Origin: Methanospirillum sp.
Lineage (GTDB): Archaea; Halobacteriota; Methanomicrobia; Methanomicrobiales; Methanospirillaceae
Direction of reading: 5' to 3'
DNA: 12,458 bases
Assembly (NCBI GenBank): GCA_028679485.1
Contig: JAJRBL010000130.1
Location: forward strand, 1-12,458
This document shows positions 6,883 to 12,458 of the stretch, piece by piece. The translations under genes and the position numbers were made by a program. Each line of letters begins with the position of its first letter. Positions within the stretch are counted from its first letter, which is position 1. The notes beneath the pieces were generated by a model that saw only the letters and a program-made list of their open reading frames with translations, searched no databases and had not been told where the DNA came from.

Positions 6883-8364
6883 TGAATTCTCCCAGAGAGA
6901 GTCCAGGTAATCTTCAAAGTAATGGATCCTGCAGCTGACCGGGAACGGAATTCCCACGGTAGATATCACCGCGTCCCCCCGATCCAGGGTCTGGATCTCG
7001 GTATCCAGAACCCGGAGATCGTGTTTTGCAGATGAGGCGATGATCTCCCTGTCCTGCCGGTCTGCAAGCCCCATGACAAAGAGGGTATTCATCTGTGCAA
7101 GTACTCTGCTGTCTATGTTTTTTGGCTGCTGGGTGATGGCACCGATTCCAACCCCGAATTTTCTCCCTTCCATGGCAATCTCGCGGAATATCCCGGTTTT
7201 TTCTGAGTGCTGTGATAAAACCCGTTGTGCTTCTTCTATGGATATGAGTACCGATCCGCCACTACCTGCCGTTCCATGTTCAATAAACCTTCTCTGGCGT
7301 TTTTTAAAGATCGCACGGGAAATTGCCGAGAGAATAAACAGTTCGGCAGCATCACTCATTCCTGGGATGTCGATGATAACCACCCGGTTATTATCCAGAT
7401 CTTCCAGGATCTCCGGAAGTGATGACTCCGCGGGATGAACAAATTTTGAGGTCAGATCCAGGAGGGTTCTCATCTGGCGCTGCACGAGGCGGAGGGCATC
7501 AGGAGGGGCACTCCTGACACGCTGGGCGATCTCCTGGTGATTGCCGATATACGCGGTTGTCCTGAGATGAGAAGGAAGGGATTCGACATCATCATTGATA
7601 AAAAAGTCAATGATCTCGTCGGTAGAGAAAGGAAGCAGGAGATTGACGACCTCGTACTGTGCAGGCGAGAGATCAAAGATCAGGCCGAGATCGGCGATCG
7701 CGAGGTCTTTGTACCCGATACGAAGGGTTTTCATCCAGTATTCACCAGCGACGTCCTTGCTGCGTATGGTATACACACGAAGGCCGTCTTTTGCGAGAGG
7801 GTGGTGAACCAGTCCCCGGGAATCAGGATTTCCAGGCTGACCTGTGGCATATTCGCCATGAGGATCCGTAAGAAGAATACCTACCTTTCTGGATACGATA
7901 GCCGAGGCACAGAATACTTTCATGAGGTTACTCTTACCCATGCCGGTCGTTGCGAAAATACCCAGGTGCTGGTTCAGGACAGAGGATGGAATGCCTACCG
8001 GAAGATCCACCATCCGCTGATTGCCGCTCGTTACGGTACCAACCTCGATTTCACCCATGAATCCTCTGAGAACTGCTATTTCTGTCGACTGAAGGGGACG
8101 GACAGGGGAATGCAACAGCGGAATGGTGCGCGGTTTACGGAATACTCTCTCCTGGTCGATACATCCGATCGGAAGACCGGTTACCTGAACTCCCCCGGTT
8201 TCAGGATCATGGGCTATTCCGGTAACACGGGTGAAGTATCTGATACCTGATCGTTCATCCGAGACTACTTCAAGTTCACCCACAGAAACCCCGGTCCCAG
8301 GCGGGATGAGCCAGTGATAGGTGAGTACGTCTGTTCCTGTCAGTTGGTTATACCTGCTTTCCAT
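6874..8364 (-). CDS. HerA/DUF87-family ATPase (FtsK-HerA superfamily)
   Basis: This 496-residue protein looks like an archaeal HerA-type hexameric DNA-translocating ATPase. Residues 1-120 are beta-rich, like the HAS-barrel that docks the NurA nuclease in true HerA. Walker A is ATTGMGKSN at 138-146; the first glycine of the classic P-loop is alanine, as in some HerA proteins. DPHGEY follows at 167-172. Walker B is VLISIEEAQ at 372-380, with the glutamate pair 377/378 and Gln where many members have His. A sensor/arginine region GRKFGVGIGAITQQP lies at 400-414, followed by VLAQMNTLFVMG. HerA with NurA, Mre11 and Rad50 resects DNA ends, but none of those genes is here, so a HerA-like ATPase with another partner is possible. 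The ATG at 8364 has only a weak GAGAGA before it. The stop lies inside the end of the FNT gene. Confidence 0.9.
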   Translation of the reverse strand: MESRYNQLTGTDVLTYHWLIPPGTGVSVGELEVVSDERSGIRYFTRVTGIAHDPETGGVQVTGLPIGCIDQERVFRKPRTIPLLHSPVRPLQSTEIAVLRGFMGEIEVGTVTSGNQRMVDLPVGIPSSVLNQHLGIFATTGMGKSNLMKVFCASAIVSRKVGILLTDPHGEYATGQPGNPDSRGLVHHPLAKDGLRVYTIRSKDVAGEYWMKTLRIGYKDLAIADLGLIFDLSPAQYEVVNLLLPFSTDEIIDFFINDDVESLPSHLRTTAYIGNHQEIAQRVRSAPPDALRLVQRQMRTLLDLTSKFVHPAESSLPEILEDLDNNRVVIIDIPGMSDAAELFILSAISRAIFKKRQRRFIEHGTAGSGGSVLISIEEAQRVLSQHSEKTGIFREIAMEGRKFGVGIGAITQQPKNIDSRVLAQMNTLFVMGLADRQDREIIASSAKHDLRVLDTEIQTLDRGDAVISTVGIPFPVSCRIHYFEDYLDSLWENSSG

Positions 8365-8567
8365 TCTCTCTGTATTATGTATCGGTCTGTCAACTCATAA
8401 GAAATCGGTTTATCCGGTTTTCGTAACTATCCGGATACCTCCTTGTTCTTTCTGCTGGTTTTCCTTCTCCTGAATGTTCTTTTCGTATAATCTGCAATCC
8501 ATGTCCGTAATGGGAATAAAGGAACTGGTATGTACCGACTGATGTTCCAGGAAGGAAAAAAAACCTT

Positions 8568-8580
8568 GAAATATTATTAC
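8568..8580 (+). promoter_or_regulatory. Putative TATA box of homospermidine synthase gene
   Basis: GAAATATTATTAC follows a purine-rich block that could serve as the TFB-binding BRE. It predicts a start near 8600 and a leader of about 10 bases containing AGGAG at 8603-8607. This argues for the ATG at 8611 rather than 8530, which would lie upstream of the promoter. Confidence 0.45.
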
Positions 8581-8602
8581 TTATCTCAAATAATTACGTT
8601 TC

Positions 8603-8607
8603 AGGAG
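8603..8607 (+). promoter_or_regulatory. Shine-Dalgarno before homospermidine synthase
   Basis: AGGAG sits only 3 bases before the ATG at 8611, closer than the usual 5-8. An AAGG 7 bases before the earlier ATG at 8530 is a weaker competitor. Residue pattern and promoter position both favour 8611. Confidence 0.5.
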
Positions 8608-8610
8608 CTT

Positions 8611-10062
8611 ATGGACTTTAAGAAAAAGGTACTGATCATCGGGTATGGGGCTGTTGCACGGGCTACTCTTCCACTATTACTCAGGCATGTGAACATTGCT
8701 CCCGAAAATATCACAATAATCGACTCCAGGAACAAGGAGCATGATCTCTCATTCTGGATAAAGAATGGAATCAGGTTCTTCAGGACCACGATAAAACCCG
8801 GTAATTATGCCCAAATCCTCTCTGATTACCTTTCTGCCGGAGATTTACTGATTGATCTCTCGGTAAGCATCGACTGTTATGACATCCTGAGCTGGTGCCA
8901 TGATCACCGGGTGCTGTATATTAACGCCTCTGTTGAGGTATGGGATCCCTATTGTAGCGAAATGAACGGATTTACCTATGAAAAAACGCTTCATTATCGA
9001 CAGATGAGGCTCCTGAATCTGACGAAACGGTGGCAGAATACCACAACCTGCATCGTCGATCATGGCGCCAATCCCGGGTTGATCTCCCATTTTGCAAAAA
9101 AAGGCCTGGTGGATATTGCCGAAAAGTTGATTGCTGACGGGAAAGCGGAAAATCCTCCCCGGATTTCCCGGTTAATCTCGGAGAAGAGGTATCCTGAACT
9201 TGCCATGGTCACCGGCATACAGGTGATCCATTGTTCAGAGCGGGATACCCAGGTATCAAAATACCCAAAAAGGCCTGATGAGTTTGTGAATACCTGGAGT
9301 GTCGAAGGTTTTTATGAAGAGGCGATAGCACCTGCGGAGATCGGATGGGGAACCCATGAGTGCATCCTTCCTGTGGATTCATATCTCCCCCCGGAAGGGA
9401 TAGTGAATGAACTAATATTCAAAAAAATGGGGATTAATACCTGGATTCGTTCCTGGATCCCTGATGAAGAGATCACCGGTATGGTCATCAGGCATGGTGA
9501 AGCGTTCGGCCTTTCTGACCGGTGGACAGTCAGGAAAAACGGGGAGGTGGTATACCGGCCAACGGTATGTTATGTTTACAAACCCTGTTCCCTGACCCTG
9601 GAATCGCTTGATGAGATCCGTTCCCGGAATTACGATCTCCATGCAACCCAACGAATACTCCGGGCAGAAGAGATCTCATCAGGAGCAGATATCCTGGGTT
9701 CCCTTCTCATGGGTCATCCCTATTCTTCATGGTGGACAGGGAGTATTCTCTCGATTGAAGAATCAGCCAGACTGGTGCCAGGTCAGAATGCTACGACAAT
9801 CCAGGTTGGAATCGGCCTGGTTGCAGCGGTAATGTGGATGATAGAGAACCCGGAGAATGGTTTCTGTCTTCCTGATGATCTCCCCTATGATTATATCCTC
9901 CGGATAGCAGAACCATTCCTCGGCAGATACTACTCCGGTCCTTCTGACTGGACTCCGGCAGGAGATAAACCAGCATATACTGCCGGATCAGGAGAGGCAG
10001 ATCGGAAAATATGGCAGTTTGAACATTTTGCCTCATCGTACGAGTCCTTCAAGAGTTCATGA
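8611..10062 (+). CDS. hss: Homospermidine synthase
   Basis: This 483-residue protein matches the bacterial-type homospermidine synthase, which makes sym-homospermidine from putrescine (or spermidine) using NAD as a bound prosthetic group. The saccharopine-dehydrogenase-like Rossmann fold starts with VLIIGYGAVARATLPLLLRH at 7-26. Family stretches include VDHGANPGLISHF at 149-161, SERDTQ at 209-214, VNTWSVEGFYEEA at 226-238, EIGWGTHE at 243-250 and RHGEAF at 294-299. Glu210, Trp229 and Glu237 fall at the numbers I recall for the active site of the Blastochloris viridis enzyme. His295/Glu297 lie one off from a further pair. All key positions look intact. The frame is open back to an ATG at 8530, but the extra 27 residues are A/T-coded and lie over the likely promoter. 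No terminator is clear; a weak CGGG/CCCG hairpin lies at 10070-10084. Confidence 0.93.
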   Translation: MDFKKKVLIIGYGAVARATLPLLLRHVNIAPENITIIDSRNKEHDLSFWIKNGIRFFRTTIKPGNYAQILSDYLSAGDLLIDLSVSIDCYDILSWCHDHRVLYINASVEVWDPYCSEMNGFTYEKTLHYRQMRLLNLTKRWQNTTTCIVDHGANPGLISHFAKKGLVDIAEKLIADGKAENPPRISRLISEKRYPELAMVTGIQVIHCSERDTQVSKYPKRPDEFVNTWSVEGFYEEAIAPAEIGWGTHECILPVDSYLPPEGIVNELIFKKMGINTWIRSWIPDEEITGMVIRHGEAFGLSDRWTVRKNGEVVYRPTVCYVYKPCSLTLESLDEIRSRNYDLHATQRILRAEEISSGADILGSLLMGHPYSSWWTGSILSIEESARLVPGQNATTIQVGIGLVAAVMWMIENPENGFCLPDDLPYDYILRIAEPFLGRYYSGPSDWTPAGDKPAYTAGSGEADRKIWQFEHFASSYESFKSS

Positions 10063-10117
10063 CGGATACCGGGTGATCTTCCCGTTGTATCGAAATGAAA
10101 TAAAGGTTATTATGATC

Positions 10118-10177
10118 TGCACGATGTGCACTTCTTTGCATGCAAACTGATTGGTTTCATCCGCAAAGGTTTGCATG
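10118..10177. repeat. Cluster of TGCA-centred inverted repeats upstream of the SepCysS operon
   Basis: Three inverted repeats lie just upstream of a likely TATA box. TGCAC-GAT-GTGCA is at 10118-10130. The perfect 12-base palindrome TTTGCATGCAAA is at 10135-10146. GCAAA-GG-TTTGC is at 10163-10174. TTTGCATG is a direct repeat (10135-10142 and 10170-10177, 35 bases apart). A fourth palindrome, TATTGCAATA, overlaps the TATA box. Together they look like operators for a dimeric regulator; the regulator is unknown. Confidence 0.5.
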
Positions 10178-10180
10178 ATA

Positions 10181-10193
10181 CTATATTGCAATA
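10181..10193 (+). promoter_or_regulatory. Putative TATA box overlapping a palindrome, SepCysS operon
   Basis: CTATATTGCAATA includes a TATA-like core and the perfect 10-base palindrome TATTGCAATA (10184-10193). With usual spacing the transcript would start near 10208-10214, leaving about 10 bases before the ATG at 10222. A regulator bound here would block TBP, so repression is the natural reading. Confidence 0.4.
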
Positions 10194-10221
10194 CAGAATC
10201 ATACCTAAGTACAGAGTTCAT

Positions 10222-10404
10222 ATGTCTAAACGGGCAGCCGATGCAGTATTCCAGGGTCTTTACCTTCTCACCGATATCAGGGGCATTCTCCGTGAGACTG
10301 TTCCCCACCACCGGTTATCAGCAGAACAGAGAGCGGAAACGGAAAAAATCCTGGGGAAACTTGAGAAACAGATCAGCATAATCCGGGAGGAATTACTCCC
10401 ATGA
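10222..10404 (+). CDS. 60-residue helical protein coupled to SepCysS (possible SepCysE-like piece)
   Basis: This small protein is predicted to be almost all helix: one helix over about residues 4-26 (AADAVFQGLYLLTDIRGILR) and a second, charged, possibly coiled-coil helix over 33-58 (AEQRAETEKILGKLEKQ and onward). Its stop overlaps the SepCysS start by four bases (ATGA), so the two are translated together. In other methanogens the scaffold protein SepCysE tethers SepRS to SepCysS. As I recall, in some lineages only a short N-terminal part of it is kept, alone or fused. A free-standing version of that part would suit this size and place, but I cannot align it from memory, so this is inference. 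The frame is open back to an ATG at 10126, but that start would cross the palindromes and the promoter. No strong Shine-Dalgarno precedes 10222. Confidence 0.7.
   Translation: MSKRAADAVFQGLYLLTDIRGILRETVPHHRLSAEQRAETEKILGKLEKQISIIREELLP
10385..10400 (+). promoter_or_regulatory. SepCysS Shine-Dalgarno held in a hairpin
   Basis: GGGAGG at 10385-10390 is the Shine-Dalgarno, 10 bases before the ATG at 10401. GGGAG (10385-10389) pairs perfectly with CTCCC (10396-10400) around a six-base loop, so the site is masked unless ribosomes finishing the upstream gene open it. This suits coupled translation. Confidence 0.5.
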
Positions 10405-11582
10405 ACTGTGGAAATGGAATCGATACAAGACAGGTTGACGAACTGTACATCAATCTCGATCCCATCCAGGCCGGAGGGAGGCTCACTCCTGATGCTATGA
10501 AGGCGGTCCTGGCGTACGGGGACGGGTACTCGGTATGCGATCACTGCACAAAACCATTCCGCCTGGATTGCATATCCAAGCCTCCACTGGCCCAATTTCA
10601 CAAAGATCTCGCTGAATTTATGCATATGGATGTGGCCCGCCTGGTTCCCGGGGCCAGGAGAGGATTTCAGGCTGTTGCGGATGTCGCAATCAGGCCTGAT
10701 GATCCGGTCCTGCTCACTGTTTATTCTCATTATACCGAATTTCTCGCAGTCGAACAGGCCGGTGGGAGGGCATTTGAAGTTCCTGCCGATGATGCCGGTA
10801 TCATCACCGCCGATGCGGTGGCTTCCCGTATTGAAGACGTAATCCGGATAACCGGGAGAAAACCTGCCATTCTTTTTGTCGAACAGGTGGATTACCAGTA
10901 CGGAAACCTGCATCCTGTTGCTGGTATAAGCAAAGTTGCACACCAGTACGATATCCCGGTCCTATGTAACGGGGCATACACGGTCGGCATTATGGAGGTG
11001 GACGGAAAAGAACTGGGGGCAGATTTCCTGGTCGGTTCGGGCCATAAGAGCATGGCTGCCCCTGCCCCTTCCGGTGTTCTTGCCACTACCGGCGAGTGGG
11101 CGGAGAAGGTTTTTAAAACGACAGGAATCAAGGGGGATATCACCGGCAGGACCTTCGGGGTAAAGGAGATTGAGATGATGGGATGTACGCTTATGGGAGT
11201 GACTTCCATGGGCATGATGGCATCGTTTCCCCATGTCAGGGAGCGGGTAAAGAGATATGGGGACGAAGTGAAGCATTCAAACCTCATCGTTGATGCTCTC
11301 CTCTCGATTGAAGGCACAAAGGTGTTAAGTGAATATCCACGGAGGCATACGCTGACCAGGATGAATACGGTCAACTCCTTTGATACGGTTGCAAAGACCC
11401 ATAAGAAAAAGGGATATTTCCTTACCAGTGCCCTTCTTGAACGGGGAATTACCGGTATCCTGGCCGGATCAACGAAGGTCTGGAAGTATAACAGTTACGG
11501 ACTTACTGATGATCAGGCAAGATACGTTGCCGACTCTTTTGTTGATATTGCGAAGAAGGAAGGACTTCCCTGTGTTTCGTAA
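10401..11582 (+). CDS. pscS: O-phosphoseryl-tRNA(Cys):Cys-tRNA synthase (SepCysS)
   Basis: This 393-residue PLP enzyme converts phosphoseryl-tRNA(Cys), made by SepRS, into Cys-tRNA(Cys) using sulfide or a persulfide. It is the methanogen route to cysteine. Family landmarks are INLDPIQAGGRLTP at 17-30, DGYSVCDHC at 41-49, PGARRGF at 83-89 (phosphate-binding region), ILFVEQVDYQYGNLHPV at 157-173 and SGHKSMAAP at 213-221. Lys216 is the expected Schiff-base lysine. The three conserved cysteines of the active site appear as C46, C49 and C262 (GCTLMG), so the enzyme looks functional. Length is standard, with no N-terminal fusion. The gene is coupled by ATGA to the 60-residue protein. It ends 10 bases before the convergent thiI stop. 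SepRS is not in the window. Confidence 0.96.
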   Translation: MNCGNGIDTRQVDELYINLDPIQAGGRLTPDAMKAVLAYGDGYSVCDHCTKPFRLDCISKPPLAQFHKDLAEFMHMDVARLVPGARRGFQAVADVAIRPDDPVLLTVYSHYTEFLAVEQAGGRAFEVPADDAGIITADAVASRIEDVIRITGRKPAILFVEQVDYQYGNLHPVAGISKVAHQYDIPVLCNGAYTVGIMEVDGKELGADFLVGSGHKSMAAPAPSGVLATTGEWAEKVFKTTGIKGDITGRTFGVKEIEMMGCTLMGVTSMGMMASFPHVRERVKRYGDEVKHSNLIVDALLSIEGTKVLSEYPRRHTLTRMNTVNSFDTVAKTHKKKGYFLTSALLERGITGILAGSTKVWKYNSYGLTDDQARYVADSFVDIAKKEGLPCVS

Positions 11583-11592
11583 CATCGTGATA

Positions 11593-12458
11593 TCAGGAAG
11601 ATACCCTTCCGTTTTTTATCAGTTCCTTCCTTGATCCTGATAACATTCCCTCATACATACTCCGGATATCAGACTGTTTAATCAATTCTTCAATACGGTC
11701 TGCATCAGAACGGGTTGCAGGTTTCGGAGGAAGGACATGGCAGGATGTATCTCCTGGCTCCTGGTTGAATGAGCCGATCTTCCTTGCGAGAGTAATTATC
11801 TCCTCCTTGTCATACCCGATTAATGGACGATAGACTGGTAACTGGATTCCTCTGGATATCGGTGAAAGATTATGAAGGGTCTGGGTTGCCACCTGTCCGA
11901 GATTGTCACCGGTTACCATTCCGTCACCATTCATCTTCTCTGCGTATTGTGCTGCCAGTTCAAGCATAACACGTTTACAGATAACACACCGGAATCTGGG
12001 TTCTGATAGTGACATCAGTCTTTGATACATCTCTTCCGCAGGGATGACTGCAAGTACGAGTTCATATCCCGGTACCCAGAGGGAAAGTACGGACAGGTTC
12101 CTGATGAGGTTTGCCCTGATATCGCATCCGCCGTATCTGCCGGGATCAATATGCAGAAAAATCATCCGGACGCCGCGCCGCATCATCAGCCATGCTGCCA
12201 CCGGTGAATCGATACCTGCTGATAATAATGATACTGCTATTCCTTGCGTTCCGTAGGGAAGACCCCCGGGACCGGGGATCCTGATATCGTATATCATCCC
12301 GCCTTCCTGCCTTGCCTCCATGAACAGTTCATACTCCGGGTTTGTCAGATCGACTTTCAGGTTCGGAATCCTCTCCATAATCCTGCTTCCTGCCTCTGCC
12401 GCAAGTTCCTGGCTGGTATATCCCATAACTCCTTCCCTTCTGGCTCTAACTGCAAAAC
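11593..12458 (-). CDS. thiI: tRNA 4-thiouridine synthase ThiI, N-terminus beyond window
   Basis: The frame runs off the right edge. About 288 codons are open, covering the end of the THUMP domain (FAVRARREGVMGYTS) and the whole PP-loop domain. The family is near 390 residues without a rhodanese domain. Numbered from the in-frame Met at 12426, the ATP-binding loop is SAGIDSPVA at 69-77 (Ala where SGGIDS is commoner). FRCVICKR holds a CxxC at 147/150, NLGQVATQTL is at 175-184 and PVYRPLIGYDKEEI at 197-210. TSCHVLPPKPATRS adds Cys229. There is no C-terminal rhodanese domain, as in other archaea, so sulfur must come another way. The CxxC plus third Cys matches the iron-sulfur-type archaeal ThiI, as I recall. 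ThiI adenylates and thiolates U8 of tRNA and may also serve thiamine synthesis. The Met at 12426 is internal, since THUMP sequence continues upstream. Confidence 0.95.
   Translation of the reverse strand, partial: FAVRARREGVMGYTSQELAAEAGSRIMERIPNLKVDLTNPEYELFMEARQEGGMIYDIRIPGPGGLPYGTQGIAVSLLSAGIDSPVAAWLMMRRGVRMIFLHIDPGRYGGCDIRANLIRNLSVLSLWVPGYELVLAVIPAEEMYQRLMSLSEPRFRCVICKRVMLELAAQYAEKMNGDGMVTGDNLGQVATQTLHNLSPISRGIQLPVYRPLIGYDKEEIITLARKIGSFNQEPGDTSCHVLPPKPATRSDADRIEELIKQSDIRSMYEGMLSGSRKELIKNGRVSS
11612..11617 (+). terminator. T6 run, possible terminator of the SepCysS transcript
   Basis: Six T residues lie 30 bases after the SepCysS stop, inside the 3' end of the convergent thiI gene. They are a plausible oligo-T terminator for the plus-strand transcript. 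With a 10-base gap between the genes there is no room for one outside coding sequence. Confidence 0.35.

Larger units (their letters stand above)
8365..8610. other. Divergent intergenic region between herA-like and homospermidine synthase genes
   Basis: This 246-base stretch separates two outward-facing genes and should hold both promoters. Toward herA, a weak A/T stretch at 8397-8406 (minus strand) could be a TATA box; the confidence is low. In the middle, TATCCGG occurs twice (8411-8417 and 8428-8434), the second within the perfect palindrome ATCCGGAT (8429-8436). A long pyrimidine-rich tract runs from about 8438 to 8485. Toward hss, a purine-rich run at 8550-8563 leads into the A/T-rich box at 8568-8580. 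I see no RNA gene or convincing small reading frame here. Confidence 0.5.

Noticed and set aside
7537..8250. Plus-strand open frame of 237 codons opposite the HerA-like gene
   Set aside because: It lies wholly inside a gene with clear Walker motifs on the other strand, and its translation shows no family motif.
8530..8610. Upstream start for homospermidine synthase, adding 27 residues
   Set aside because: The extension covers an A/T-rich promoter-like box, and the Rossmann motif sits at the normal distance from the 8611 start. A weak ribosome site before 8530 keeps some doubt.
10126..10221. Upstream start for the 60-residue protein, adding 32 residues
   Set aside because: It would code across the palindromes and the TATA box, and no ribosome site precedes it.
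1..12458. CRISPR array, tRNA, rRNA, box C/D RNA, insertion sequence or phage gene
   Set aside because: I found no regularly spaced repeats, cloverleaf sequence, paired C and D boxes in the gaps, transposase or integrase motif. The gaps between genes are short and mostly explained by promoters.

Overview
The window reads as chromosomal DNA from a methanogenic archaeon, most likely of the order Methanomicrobiales; I cannot name a genus. The signs are GatE of the archaeal GatDE amidotransferase, SepCysS of the methanogen tRNA-dependent cysteine pathway, DUF555/UPF0212 and DUF2070 proteins, a FdhC-type formate/nitrite channel, a HerA-family ATPase and a rhodanese-less ThiI. Promoters look archaeal (A/T-rich TATA boxes about 26 bases before the likely transcript start, with short leaders). 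Shine-Dalgarno sites are GAGG or GGAG, and likely terminators are T-runs. I see no insertion sequence, integrase, CRISPR array, rRNA or tRNA, so this looks like a core chromosomal region.

Layout. (1) 2-1570: gatE, cut off at its 5' end by the window. (2) 1644-1985: a small basic protein with a long RGG/RG tract, under its own promoter. (3) 2057-5950: a tight same-strand run of five genes: a helical protein of unknown function, a small nitroreductase, a DUF555 protein, a PfkB-family (possibly nucleoside) kinase and a DUF2070 membrane protein. Neighbours overlap by 14 and 4 bases or sit 13-32 bases apart. (4) 6022-6882: a formate/nitrite-transporter channel gene that overlaps the 3' end of the convergent herA-like gene by 9 bases. 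(5) 6874-8364, minus strand: the HerA/DUF87 ATPase. (6) 8611-10062: homospermidine synthase, divergent from herA. (7) 10222-11582: a 60-residue helical protein joined by an ATGA overlap to SepCysS. A cluster of TGCA-centred inverted repeats lies upstream, and the SepCysS Shine-Dalgarno sits in a small hairpin. (8) 11593-12458, minus strand: thiI, convergent with SepCysS and running off the right edge.

Functional threads. The right end is about tRNA and sulfur: SepCysS makes Cys-tRNA(Cys) from phosphoseryl-tRNA, and ThiI thiolates tRNA. Both carry a CxxC plus a distant third cysteine. The left end is also tRNA-linked, since GatE makes Gln-tRNA(Gln). The middle run combines proteins of unknown role (the helical protein, DUF555, DUF2070) with two recognisable enzymes, so it may be an uncharacterised conserved methanogen module.

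The strongest leads are the SepCysS operon (coupled 60-residue protein, inverted-repeat cluster, sequestered Shine-Dalgarno) and a formate/nitrite channel whose normally conserved pore histidine reads as tyrosine. All functional statements come from reading motifs by eye; no database search was run.
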